Below, piece after piece: positions 1 through 11,805 of a stretch of 64,000 bases of DNA; positions within the stretch are counted from its first letter, which is position 1; each line of letters begins with the position of its first letter. Position numbers and translations under genes: made by a program. Under the pieces are notes generated by a model that searched no databases, was not told where the DNA came from, and saw only the letters and a program-made list of their open reading frames with translations. Location of the stretch: contig CAKAKS010000072.1 of the NCBI GenBank assembly GCA_916700875.1, forward strand, positions 40,752,170-40,816,169. Direction: 5' to 3'. The stretch comes from Sebastes aleutianus. Taxonomy: Eukaryota; Chordata; Actinopteri; Perciformes; Sebastidae.

Positions 1-316
1 CTTGTCTTTCACAATAAAAGCTCTTGACATATAATACTCACAGGCGAGTATTTCAGTTGTTAATTCGTCACGCCCCCCCGGTGAGTAAAGGCCTTAACTT
101 TAGAAGATACCGATGTGATGTGTCTGCTGAAGTTAACTGGTATATTAACTTGTGAATGTATTTCATCATGAAGACATCTACTGATGTCCAGGATGAACAG
201 TTTTACTGATGAACGGTTGTTTGAAGACTTGAATGACGACTCGACCCTCTAACGTGTAGAAACAGGAAACAGCGGTCAGCATCAGCTCTGTGTGAACTCC
301 CGATAACGTTTCTTAC

Positions 317-3300
317 CTTTGTTTCCTGCGTCCTCAATGACCTGATAAACCAGCTTCTCCTGGTTGTCTGAACCTTTCATCTTACTGAAACACAACAACA
401 ACAACAACAACAACAAGAGGTCAGGAGGCCCACAATCATTTAAACAGACATCCCATAATATTCGGCGTTACCTGGCGCTCTGCATGTCCTTCATCCTGTA
501 CAGGAGACCTGAACTGTTCCTCAGCAGGTCCAGCTGACCCTGGAATCAATCACACTGATCAGAAACACTATCGACCAATGAGGAGAGAGGAGTGAGCAGT
601 GACATCATCGTGATGAGACTGACCAATGACAGCAGCTTGTTGATGGCCATGGCTCTCTGCGCGGGCTCCAGTTGAGGCATGTCGTTCTGGATCACCTGGT
701 CGGTGATACCGTGAGGAAACTGCTGACACAGGTCTTTGATCCTAAACACACAAAATGTTGGATTATTATTAAAAATTAATTTTATGTATATATATATAGA
801 CTGTATATAGAGTTTGCTGTTACAGAATGTATATAAAGATGGATGACAGTCATTTTAACAAATGTAAACAATATTCTATATACTGTATATTAGACAGGTT
901 TTTATTCTGTATGGCTGCAACTAACGACTGTTTACATTAATAATATGAATTGACTAATTGTTAAATCTATAAAATATCCCATGAAGTCTTCAGTATAAAA
1001 CAGAACATCTTTTGATTTGATTCATTTTCTGCTGACACCTTTTAGTATTATTATTATTATTATTAATATTATATTATTATTATTATTAATATTATTATTA
1101 TTATTATTAATATTATTATTATTATTATTACTGTAACTCTATTATTTTGGTTTAAACGTTGTTCAGTTGTCTTTAGGACATCTTTGTTTAGTTGTCTTTA
1201 GGACATCGTTGTTTAGTTGTCTTTAGGACATCTTTGTTTAGTTGTCTTTAGGACATCTTTGTTTAGTTGTCTTTAGGACATCGTTGTTTAGTTGTCTTTA
1301 GGACATCTTTGTTTAGTTGTCTTTAGGACATCTTTGTTCAGTTGTCTTTAGGACATCTTCGTTGAGTCGTCGTTAGGACATCTTCGTTGAGCCGTCGTTA
1401 GGACATCTTCGTTGAGCCGTCGTTAGGACATCTTCGTTGAGCCGTCGTTAGGACATCTTCGTTGAGTCGTCGTTAGGACATCTTCGTTTAGTCGTCGTTA
1501 GGACATCTTCGTTTAGTCGTCGTTAGGACATCTTCGTTGAGTCGTCGTTAGGACATCTTCGTTGAGTCGTCGTTAGGACATCTTCGTTGAGTCGTCGTTA
1601 GTACATCTTCGTTGAGTCGTCGTTAGGACATCTTCGTTGAGTCGTCGTTAGGACATCTTCGTTTAGTCGTCGTTAGGACATCTTCGTTGAGTCGTCGTTA
1701 GGACATCTTCGTTTAGTCGTCTTTAGGACATCTTCGTTTAGTCATCTTTAGGACATCTTCGTTTAGTCGTCTTCAGGCACATCTACGTTTATTCGTCGTT
1801 AGGACATCTACGTTTAGTCGTCTTTAGGACATCTTTGTTTAGTCGTCTTTAGGACATCTTTGTTTAGTTGTCTATAGGACATCTTTGTTTAGTCGTCTTT
1901 AGGACATCTTTGTTTAGTTGTCTTTAGGACATCTTTGTTTAGTTGTCTATAGGACATCTTTGTCAGTTGTTTAGTCGTCTTCAGGACCTCTTTGTTTAGT
2001 CGTCTTTAGGACATCTTTGTTTAGATGTCTTTAGGACATCTTTGTTCAGTTGTCTTCAGGACATCTTTGTTTAGTCGTCTTCAGGACATCTTTGTTCAGT
2101 TGTCTTTAGGACATCTTTGTTCAGTTGTCTTTAGGACATCTTTGTTGAGTTGTCTTCAGGACATCTTTGTTGAGTTGTCTTCAGGACATCTTTGTTGAGT
2201 TGTCTTCAGGACATCTTTGTTGAGTTGTCTTCAGGACATCTTTGTTGAGTTGTCTTCAGGACATCTTTGTTGAGTTGTCTTCAGGACATCTTTGTTTAGT
2301 CGTCTTCAGGACATCTTTGTTGAGTTGTCTTCAGGACATCTTTGTTCAGTTGTCTTCAGGACATCTTTGTTGAGTTGTCTTCAGGACATCTTTGTTCAGT
2401 TGTCTTTTGGACATCTTTGTTCAGTTGTCTTCAGGACATCTTTGTTCAGTTGTCTTTAGGACATCTTTGTTCAGTTGTCTTCAGGACATCTTTGTTCAGT
2501 TGTCTTGAGGACATCTTTGTTCAGTTGTCTTCAGGACATGTTTAGTTGTCTTCAGGACATCTTTGTTCAGTTGTCTTCAGGACATGTTTAGTTGTCTTCA
2601 GGACATCTTTGTTGAGTTGTCTTCAGGACATCTTTGTTGAGTTGTCTTCAGGACATCTTTGTTCAGTTGTCTTTTGGACATCTTTGTTCAGTTGTCTTCA
2701 GGACATCTTTGTTCAGTTGTCTTTAGGACATCTTTGTTCAGTTGTCTTCAGGACATCTTTGTTTAGTCGTCTTCAGGACATCTTTGTTGAGTTGTCTTCA
2801 GGACATCTTTGTTCAGTTGTCTTTTGGACATCTTTGTTCAGTTGTCTTCAGGACATCTTTGTTTAGTCGTCTTCAGGACATCTTTGTTGAGTTGTCTTCA
2901 GGACATCTTTGTTCAGTTGTCTTTAGGACATCTTTGTTCAGTTGTCTTCAGGACATGTTTAGTTGTCTTCAGGACATCTTTGTTCAGTTGTCTTCAGGAC
3001 ATGTTTAGTTGTCTTCAGGACATCTTTGTTCAGTTGTCTTCAGGACATGTTTAGTTGTCTTCAGGACATCTGTCTACCTGCTCAGGTGAATCTATTCTAA
3101 ACACATCTTCAGTGTTTCCTGCTTCCAGACAGGAGCTCGTGTATTTAACCACAGCAGAGGAACATTTAAACCAAAATAATCCCAACAGATTAAGTCTCTT
3201 GTTTTCTGGATTAAACGAGTTATTAAAACATGAGTCTACATCTGTAAGAACATTTCGGCTCCACATTCAAACCACCAAGCAGAACTTTAACCATGAAGTG

Positions 3301-3623
3301 TCTGTCCATCCTGTGATGCTGAGACAACCTTTCATCATTATAACACAGTTAAAGATGATAGAAAATGTTCAGATTATGGTTAAATAGTAAACTGGGAGGG
3401 CTGGCTGAAAAGCCGAATTTACAATAACTTCACCAGGTTTCATAAAATGTATTTAATCTCTGAATATAACTTGTGTGTGTCTGATGATGAGCGAGTAAAC
3501 ACTAAATGTGATAGAAAGTGGACGGAGTTCGGCTCAGCTCGCTACCTGCCGGAGGACTCACCTGTTCTCCACCTCCGCAGAGTCTGGAGGACTCATCTCC
3601 TTCTTCACCTTCACATCCGACAT
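317..3623 (-). CDS. polr3f: RNA polymerase III subunit RPC6 (N-terminal four coding exons, partial)
   Basis: RPC6/RPC39 is a winged-helix subunit of the Pol III-specific RPC3/RPC6/RPC7 trimer, which acts in promoter opening and TFIIIB contact in the nucleus. Exons in transcription order are 3623-3562 (ATG at 3623), 741-624, 539-472 and 384-317; all junctions are GT-AG and phases join. The N-terminus reads MSDVKVKKEMSPPDSAEVEN, followed by a block with FPHGITDQVIQNDMP, AINKLLSL, GQLDLLR, GLLYRMKD and KMKGSDNQEKLVYQVIEDAG. These match the first winged helix of vertebrate RPC6 nearly residue for residue. The rest of the gene lies left of position 1; bases 1-316 are intron 4 with no exon seen. 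Intron 1 is 2.8 kb and mostly minisatellite. The gene is divergent from dzank1. Identity is secure; only the transcription start (near 3640-3660) is a guess. Confidence 0.95.
1045..1131. repeat. (ATT)n microsatellite
   Basis: Nearly pure ATT/AAT triplets with a few AAT phase shifts, inside polr3f intron 1. The surrounding 742-1157 is AT-rich intron without coding potential. Confidence 0.9.
1158..3070. repeat. 24-bp minisatellite in polr3f intron 1 (about 80 copies)
   Basis: The unit is TTAGTTGTCTTTAGGACATC plus TTTG, repeated head to tail for 1.9 kb. Variants are grouped: a TTTAGGACATCTTTG type at about 1158-1340, a CGTCGTTAGGACATCTTCG type at about 1345-1700, and a TTCAGGACATCTTTGTTGAG or TTCAG type from about 2040 on. 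Shortened units with GGACATGTTTAG appear near 2530-3060. Because 24 is a multiple of three, apparent open frames run through it; they are repeat translations, not genes. Confidence 0.95.
3071..3561. other. polr3f intron 1, non-array part
   Basis: About 490 bp of ordinary intron between the 24-bp array and polr3f exon 1. A stretch at about 3080-3390 has some open frame but no recognisable protein and may be a decayed interspersed repeat. No splice-supported exon was found. Confidence 0.5.
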
Positions 3624-3710
3624 TTACACAGTTTCTCTGTCTTCTGTCTGAGCCGCTGGGAATGTTAGTTAGACTGTTAGCCTGTTAGCCTGCTAGCCTG
3701 TTAGCATGGG
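3624..3710 (-). promoter_or_regulatory. polr3f: polr3f 5' UTR and promoter region (inferred)
   Basis: This lies immediately upstream of the polr3f ATG on the minus strand. It holds a short tandem TTAGCCTG tract at about 3669-3705 and no clear TATA box. Assigned only by position. Confidence 0.4.
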
Positions 3711-3808
3711 AGCTAATGTTATCATGCTAGTTCAGGGTCCTCACAAGTTAGTGGCAGCGTCCTGACAACTGCCTGTTCAGAATATCACCATGGGGCGTTT
3801 ATGGAACT

Positions 3809-4950
3809 TAAAGGTCCCATATTATAAAACATGAAAACATGAATATTTTACTTATATTTCTTCTGATAGTTTACTTATATTTTTCTGATTTTTTTACTAA
3901 TATGTTTTCTGATATTTTGGGGTTATTTCAAGTCAAGTCAAGTCAATTTTATTTGTATCGCCCAAAATCACCAATCCGCCCCAGGGGGCTTTACAACCTG
4001 TACAGGATACGACACCCTCTGTTCATCACTTTAATGTTGCAGCTGGTAAAGATGGAGCTACTTTTTCTGACATTTTACTAATATTTTTCTTGATATTTTA
4101 TTAATATTTTTCTGTTAGTTTACGAATATTTTTTCTGATATTTTACCACAATTCTTCAGATTTTTTACATATATTTTTTTCTGATATTTTACGAATATTT
4201 ATTCTGATATTTTTGGAATATTTTTCTGATATTTTACCACAATTTTTCTGATATTTTAAATATATTATTTCTGATATTTTACGAATATTTGCTGATATTT
4301 TACGAATAGTTTTTCTGATATTTTTGGAATATTTTTCTGATTTTTTACTAATATGTTTTCTGATATTTTACGAATATTTTTTCGAATATTCTACGAATAT
4401 TTTTTCTGATATTTTACCACAATATTTCTGATATTTTACATATGTTTTTTCTGATATATTACGAATATCTTCTGACATTTTACTAATATTTTTTCTGATA
4501 TTTTACGAATATTTTTCTAATAGTTTACTTATATTTTTCTGATAGTTTACTAATATTTTTCTGATATTTTACTAATATATTTTCTGATATTTTACAAATA
4601 TTTTTCTGATATTTTACTTATATTTCTTCTCATATTCTACTAATATTTTTCTGATATTTTACGAATATTTTCTGATATTTTGGGGTTATTTCAAGTCATG
4701 TGAAGTCAATTTTATTTGTATAGCCCAAAATCACCAATCTGCCTCAGGGGGCTTTACAACCTGTACAGGATACGCGTTTTTCCTTTTTTTTTTTATTATA
4801 AAGCAGGTTTAAGTTCTGTATAAATACTGTGAAAGTATCGAAACACTCAATCCACAGGGAAATACACACAGCCCGCATTCAGAAACTCTGCATTTGAAAC
4901 AAGCCGTCAGGATTTCTGCCCATTCATACTGATTAGTACTAAACTCAGAC
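3809..4950. mobile_element. Inverted-repeat element (TTAAAGGTCCCATAT family) split by an AT-rich array
   Basis: The left end TTAAAGGTCCCATATTATAA begins at 3809 and matches the left end of the intact copy at 5161. The internal sequence of that copy (TATTATAAAGCAGGTTTAAG and onward) resumes only at about 4793 and runs to about 4945. Between them lie about 950 bp of AT-rich tandem repeat and two copies of another teleost repeat. The element therefore looks interrupted and expanded from within. Confidence 0.6.
3839..4780. repeat. AT-rich array (TTTTCTGATATTTTACGAATAT type) with embedded interspersed repeat
   Basis: Degenerate units of about 22 bp repeat across the interval. At about 3929-4050 and 4690-4772 there is an unrelated conserved segment (AAGTCAATTTTATTTGTATA, then CCCAAAATCACC and a GGGGGCTTTACAACCTGTAC stretch) that recurs in inverse orientation at 6540-6640, 7180-7300 and 7712-7770. 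That tail is widespread in teleost genomes. Confidence 0.75.
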
Positions 4951-5160
4951 ACAAGCTGAAATCATAAATTACCAGTGTATTTCTATAAGTATAAGGTATG
5001 AAAGAAGATAATATCAATATAATACGCTCGATCAATCCACCCACACACTCATTTAGACCCATTATGGTCATTTGGGAAAGAAACTTTTATTCTATCAATT
5101 GATAAAAAGGGCATACCATAAGTTTGTTTAGAGACATGATAACACACATTAATTGAAATA

Positions 5161-5670
5161 TTAAAGGTCCCATATTGTAAAAAGTGAGATTTTCATGTGT
5201 TTTATATTATAAAGCAGGTTTAAACGCTATATAAATACTGTGAAAGTATCAAAACACTCAATCCTTGGAGAAATACACAGCCCGTATTCAGAAACTCTGC
5301 ATTTGAAACAAGCCGTCAGGATTTCTGCCCATTTGTGATGTCACAAATATACAATATTTAGACCCTTCACACAATTTTAAACGTAAACATTCTAAATGTG
5401 TCCCAGTTTATTTTCCTGGTTGCAGTGTATGTGAATGTCATCAGCTGACAGGAAGTAAACATGGACCCAAGCTGTTGCCTAGCAACGCAATTCCGTTGCA
5501 ATTCCGTCAAAATGCTGTGTTTCAGACAGAGGGTGAATACAGGTGTATTCAGGCTGACAGTGTGAGGAAAATAAAGTTGTTTTTTTAACATTACAGCATG
5601 TAAACATGTTCTAGTAGAAACACAAAATACAAGTATGAACCTGAAGATGAGCATGATGTGGGAGCTTTAA
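5161..5670. mobile_element. Non-autonomous inverted-repeat element, TTAAAGGTCCCATAT family, intact copy
   Basis: 510 bp bounded by TTAAAGGTCCCATATTG at the left and ATGATGTGGGAGCTTTAA at the right, imperfect inverted repeats ending in TTAA. A full copy in the opposite orientation lies at 9456-9960. There is no transposase frame, so it is MITE-like; the superfamily cannot be assigned by eye. Confidence 0.75.
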
Positions 5671-5979
5671 AGAAGCTTCACCGTCCTCAGTGTCTGTACA
5701 TGAGGATCAGAATCATGTTTATATCCATTAGGTTTACATAACAATAAACATAGTAAAATAAAATAAGAGATAAAAACAAGTACTGCAAACAGTCAAGAAA
5801 CATAAAATAAAATACACAATGAAAATATAATAATAATAATTAAATATGATAAATATATATATAAATAAAATTAGATATAAATATCATATCAACAGTTCAT
5901 ATCAACAGTTTTTGTATTTGTATAAAAACCTTTGAAATGAAATAAAGCTATTTAATTAAAAAAAGAAGAAGGTGTATTT
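5671..5979. other. AT-rich intergenic stretch
   Basis: Low-complexity A/T-rich DNA between the transposon and the GC-rich dzank1 promoter block. No gene or ordered repeat seen. Confidence 0.6.
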
Positions 5980-6158
5980 ACCGGCGCAGCCCGGCGGGGC
6001 GGGCGGGTGATGGTTCTCTATTAGCCCCCCCCCCCCACACCGCTGTGTGCCGGTGACAATCACACGCGCCGCGCTAAACTCGTTGTTATGGTGACGCGTC
6101 CGTAAACAACCAGAGGACTCTGAGCAGAAAGTCTGATTGATCTCTGATCTGATCTGAA
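5980..6158 (+). promoter_or_regulatory. dzank1: Probable dzank1 promoter and non-coding exon 1, with X-box-like site at 6082-6095
   Basis: An abrupt GC-rich island (GGCGGGGCGGGCGGG at about 5992) in AT-rich surroundings. GTTGTTATGGTGAC at 6082-6095 resembles the RFX X-box (GTTGCCATGGCAAC), which marks many ciliary gene promoters. A good donor, CTGAA followed by GTAAGA, lies at 6159; the matching acceptor would be the TTGACAG just before the coding exon at 8362. dzank1 is a ciliary transport gene, so an X-box fits. Exon 1 is inferred. Confidence 0.5.
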
Positions 6159-6299
6159 GTAAGAACACATTATTGATTATATTATATATTGATAATTGTT
6201 TAATTAGAAGTACACGCGCAGTGTGACGTCAGTGTTTCTGTTTCATGTTGATTTGATCTCAGTGGAAGTAACGTGAGGCTGAGGAGTAATCTACTAAAA

Positions 6300-8110
6300 C
6301 TACATCTAATCAACTAATAAATGACGATGTATTATTATAGATTAAACTACCAGCAGTATATAATAATAAATGATGTATTATTATAGATTAAACTACCAGC
6401 AGTATATAATAATAAATTATGTATTATTATAGATTAAACTACCAGCAGTATATAATAATAAATGATGTATTATTATAGATTAAACTACCAGCAGTATATA
6501 AAGTCATTAAAAGTAGCTCCATCTTTACCAGCTGCAACATTAAAGGGATGAACAGAGGGTGTCATATCCTGTACAGGTTGTAAAGCCCCCTAAGGCAGAT
6601 TGGTGATTTTGGGCTTTACAAATAAAATTGACTTGACTTGAAATAACCCCAAAATATCAGAAAACATATTAGTAAAAAATCAGAAAGAATATTCAGAAAA
6701 TATTAGAAAAAAATATTCGTAAAATATCAAAAAAAAAAATTCGTAAAATATCAGAAAAAATATTCGTAAAATATCTGAAAAATATTCGTAAAGTATCAGA
6801 AAAAATATTCGTAAAATATCAGAAAAATATTCGTAAACTATCAGAAAAATATTCGTAAAGTATCAGAAAAAATATTCGTAAAATATCAGAAAAATATTAG
6901 TAATATATCAGAAAAATATTCGTAAAATATCAGAAAAAATATTCGTAAAATATCAGAAAAAATATTAGTAATATATCAGAAAAAATATTAGTAAAATATC
7001 AGAAAAATATTAGTTAACTATCAGAAAATATTAGTAAAATATCAGAAAAATATTAGTAAACTATCAGAAAAATATTAATAAAATATCTGAAAAAATATTA
7101 GTAAAATATCAGAAAAAATATTAGTAAAATGTCCGAAAAATATTCGTAAAATATTTAAAAAGTCATTAAAAGTAGCTCCACCCTTACCAGCTGCAACATT
7201 AAAGTGATGAACAGAGAGTTGTCGTTTCCTGTACAGGTTGTAAAGTCCCCTGAGGCCGATTGGTGATTTTGGGCTTTACAAATAAAATTGACTTGACTTG
7301 ACTTGAAATAACCCCAAAGTATCAGAAAAATATTCGTAAAATATCAGAAAAATATTCGTAAAATATCAGAAAAATATTCGTAAAATATCAGAAAACATAT
7401 TAGTAAAAAATCAGAAAAATATTCCAAAAATATCAGAAAAACTATTCTTAAAATATCAGCAAATATTCGTAAAATATCAGAAAAAATATATTTAAAATAT
7501 CAGAAAAATTGTGGTAAAAAATCAGAAAAATATTCCAAAAATATCAGAATAAATATTCGTAAAATATCAGCAAATATTCGTAAAATATCAGAAAAAAATA
7601 TATGTAAAAAATCAGAAAAATTGTGGTAAAATATCAGAAAAATATTAGTAAACTATCTGAAAAATATTAGTAAACTAACAGAAAAATATTAATAAAATAT
7701 CAGAAAAAATATGGGGCGGATTGGTGATTTTGGGCTATACAAATAAAATTGACTTGACTTGACTTGAAATAACCCCAAAATATCAGAAAAAATATTCGTA
7801 AAATTTCAGAAAAATATAAGTAAAATATCAGAAGAAATATAAGTAAAATATCAGAAGAAATATATGTAAAATATCAGAAAAATATTCGTAAAATATCAGA
7901 AAAATATTCGTAAAATATCAGAAAATATTCGTAAAATATCAGAAAAATATTTTAAAATATCTGAAAAAATATTAGTAATATATCAGAAAAAATATTCGTA
8001 AAATGTAAGAAAAATATTCGTAAAATATTTAAAAAGTCATTCAAAGTAGCTCCATCTTAACCAGCTGCAACATTAAAGTGATGAACACATTAATGCATCA
8101 ATAATTAGAA
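6300..8110. repeat. Composite AT-rich repeat block upstream of dzank1
   Basis: Starts with about four copies of a roughly 48-bp unit (TATTATTATAGATTAAACTA then CCAGCAGTATATAATAATAA) at about 6326-6505. It continues as long AT-rich arrays, AAAATATCAGAAAAATATTC plus GTA, which are the reverse complement of the array at 3839-4780. Three copies of the conserved teleost tail (CAAATAAAATTGACTTGACT) are embedded at about 6610, 7280 and 7740. No coding potential. Confidence 0.8.
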
Positions 8111-8280
8111 TCCTATAATATAATATAGATTATTCTGCAGAACGACTACTTTCACTTTTAGTACGTCCAAGTATATGTTGATGCTGATACTTTTGTACTT
8201 TTACTTGAGTGAGGTTTTGAATGCAGGACTTGTAACAGAGTATTAACACATTTAAATAATTTCTTCCTCCTCTGATGACT

Positions 8281-8283
8281 GAC

Positions 8284-8346
<63 letters not shown>
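8281..8346. repeat. (TTGA)n microsatellite before the dzank1 start exon
   Basis: Sixteen or so TTGA/ATTG tetramers ending in TTGATTGACAG, which forms the probable acceptor in front of the dzank1 coding start exon. Confidence 0.9.
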
Positions 8347-8361
8347 CAGACAGCCGTCGTC

Positions 8362-11300
8362 ATGACAGCAGGAGCGGTGTCGGCTCCGCTCATCATTCCC
8401 ATTATCCAACGGCGGACACACAGAGCCAAGAACCACCTGGACACCAACACACCTGTCTCCATCCAGTCAGGTACCAGTAGTACCAGTAGTACCAGTGGTG
8501 ACAATGGTGCCAATGGTACTAGTAGTACCAGTAGTACCAGTGGTGACAATGGTGCCAATGGTACTAGTAGTACCAGTGGTACCAGTAGTATCAGTAATAC
8601 CAGTAGTACCAGTGGTACCAGGTGACAGGTCTGACAGGTGTTTCTCTGCAGACACTCCTGAAGTTCTGATCTTCTTCACTCTGGACGGGTCGCGGCCGGC
8701 GGCGGCGGCACAGCAAGGGTCAGCAGGCAGCAGCAGGAAGTACAGCGGACCCATCCTGCTGCCTGCTGGTCGAGTGGCTGTCAGAGCTGTAGCCGTCACC
8801 AGGTAACCGCTCACCTAACACAACGACAGTGCTGACATCACTTCCTGTCCAGCCTCTGTGACTCAATACAGTCTCATCCGTAGTGACGGCAGAGAGAGCT
8901 CCACGGTGACGAAGGTTTTCTCGGTTGAACATGTGGACTCAAACTGCAGGAAGGAGAGCGTCCAGAGTGACCAGCAGGTAAGACTACATTTCCCATGAGC
9001 CCCTGCTGCCATCTCCCTGCAGAGGATCATCATGTTGTGGTGATTCCTCCATCTTCCCTCTGACAGAACAGCGCCTCTTGCCTGAGGTCAGAGAGTAGAG
9101 AAGCAAAGACATGAAACTCTGGTGTTTTTTAGACAGCTGCAGCCGCCATTTTGGACTGAAAACACTTATTAAATTTATAATAGTTTATTGTTCAACACAG
9201 GACATTTCAGTAGAGACATTAATTATGACAATAGAATAGAAATAATGTAGTTTTACTTTTGTACGTCTCTTGTAGGAGGACGTTTTACTGGTGTCTGGTC
9301 GTCGCTTTCAGTCCAAAATGGTGGAAGCGTAGCTCTGCTGCTGGGCACTGATGTTGACATGGAACCAACTATTAACATTCACTTCTTATCGATATATGTT
9401 GTTTGCTGAAGTCTCCGGGCTAACGTCCTGATTTATTAAAGTATTTTAAATAGTTTTAAAGGTCCCATATCATGCTCATTTTCAGGTTCATTCTTGTATT
9501 TTGTGTTTCTACTAGAACATGTTTACATGCTTTAATGTTAAAAAATATTTTCCTCATACTGTCTGCCTGAACATACCTGTATTCACCCTCTGTCTGAAAC
9601 GCTCCGTTTTAGTACATTTCAACGTAATTGCAACGTAATTGCGTTGCTAGGCAACAGTTTGGGTCCATGTTTACTTCCTGTCAGCTGATGTTATTTACAT
9701 CCACTGCAACAGGAAATAAACTGGGACACATTTAGAATGTTTATGTTTAAAACCGTGTAAATATTGTGTATTTGTGACATCACAAATGGACAGAAATCCT
9801 AACGGCTTGTTTCAAACGCACAATTTCTGAATACGGGCTGTGTGTATTTCTCCTTATATACTGAGCGTTTTGATAGTTTAACAGTATTTATAAAGCACTT
9901 AAACCTGCTTTATAATATAAAAGACATGAAAATCTCACTTTTTACAATATGGGACCTTTAATGTTTAAAGTTTTCATTTCAGCGTCCGTCTGAAGGAACC
10001 TCGTTGTCTGCTGAGAACTTTGCTGGTTCTTCACTGAGGCCTCCAGGTCGGTTACACTGGTTACTCTACTATAATAATGATATAATAATAATGATAATAA
10101 TAATTAAAGTATAGTTTCATTCTTCTGCTAAATACTGCCGTTGTGATATGTTTCTACTACAGTTAGCCTAGTTTAGCACAAAGACTGAAGCAGGAGGAAA
10201 GTCTGTCTGATGTATGTGTCGTATGTTGTTAGCTAACAAGCCAATCAGCGGTCCATCCTGAAGCCAGCTGGGTTTAGCTGACTGGAACCAGAGGTCAGGA
10301 TATGGAAGCTAACTCTGAGCTAACTAAGCTAATATCATAGGGCTTCATCTCAAATAGTGTAAATTGTTAGCGTTGGAGACAAACTATCCAGGAAGCGACC
10401 ACCCAAAGACAAAATAAAAGTACATAAATTACAAAAGAAGCATGTTGGGAAGGACATGTTTAAAACAAACTAAACACGTAGCTCTGTGAGAAACTAAACT
10501 AAACTGACAGATTTACGGGGATATCCCTTCATTCTTCCTGTCCTGTTGTTTGTCTTCAGAGCCGAGGATGATGGGAAACGCCTCTCCTCCATCAGGTCCT
10601 CGTTTTCTGAACAGTCTTCTGGGCTCTCCGACCCAACAACAACAACAACAAACTGGACCTTCCCAACGTTCCCAGTCAGCGGTAAACAGACCAGCTCATC
10701 CAAACCCAACACCGGCTGTGGTACTGAAACGTGTCCGTGATGACTTTTATTTTGTTGTGTTTCCTGTCTGTCAGAGTCCAGGTGTGTTGAAGCAGCTGAG
10801 CAGCACGCAGACGTCCCGAATCCACCGAGAGACCGACTTCCTGCGGTACGAACAGACGCGCTACCGTGTCCTTTTTAATAATCATGTTGTTCTTTTTCCT
10901 TCGTCTGCGTTCTCTTTGTCCCAGAAGATGATTCATATTACAAGTTGTCTCACACATAACAGAATGATCCAGTCTCTTCCACAGTGAGGCATACAGCTGA
11001 TTAATTAAACACTGGTATCGGATCGGTACTCGGTATCAGCCGATACCCAAAGCCCAGGTATCAGTATCCGTATCGGGACTGAAAAAGTCGGATCGGTGCA
11101 TCTCTACTTTTAAGTTTCACTTTCACTTTCACACCGTAGGAGGCCTCTAATGACCCACATCTATTGTGCTCATAGCGACCGATAACTCCCATTTAATGGC
11201 CTGATAACAGTCTAACTGGTCCAATCTGAGCGTGATCTTAGAAACAAAACTGTCTTTGTGCATTTCCAGGTGTTCTAGACAGTTCTGTCCTTTAGCCCTT

Positions 11301-11766
11301 ATAGTGGATCAGTTATCAGCACCACAACATGAACCCTCATGAAGACTTTTAAATCACCAAACTCCACTCATGATGTAGATAACCTTTCGATTTAAACCTG
11401 TTAACACAGCTGTCTAATTCTCTGTGTCTGTCCCTGTCTGTCTCTACCTGTCTGTCTGTCTGTACCTGTCTGTGTGTCCAGGTGTGCTCAGTGTTTGAGT
11501 TTTCGTCCTTCAGATCCTTTTTCTGGGTTCTGTGCTCAGTGTGGAGCTGCAGTTCCTCCGTTACCTGAACAGAGACGACCCCCTGCTGAGGGAGGACAGG
11601 TACTCCTCTCACACCTGTCCCTTGCTGAAGGAGGACAGGTACTCCTCTCACACCTGTCCCTTGCTGAGGGAGGACAGGTACTCCACTCACACCTGTCCTC
11701 TGCTGAGGGAGGACTGGTACTCCTCTCACACCTGTCCTCTGCGACGCTGAGACGCTCCACTGATCA

Positions 11767-11805
<39 letters not shown>

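Noticed and set aside
1158..3070. CRISPR-like look of regularly spaced repeats
   Set aside because: Units are directly contiguous with no unique spacers, and the DNA is vertebrate; it is a minisatellite.
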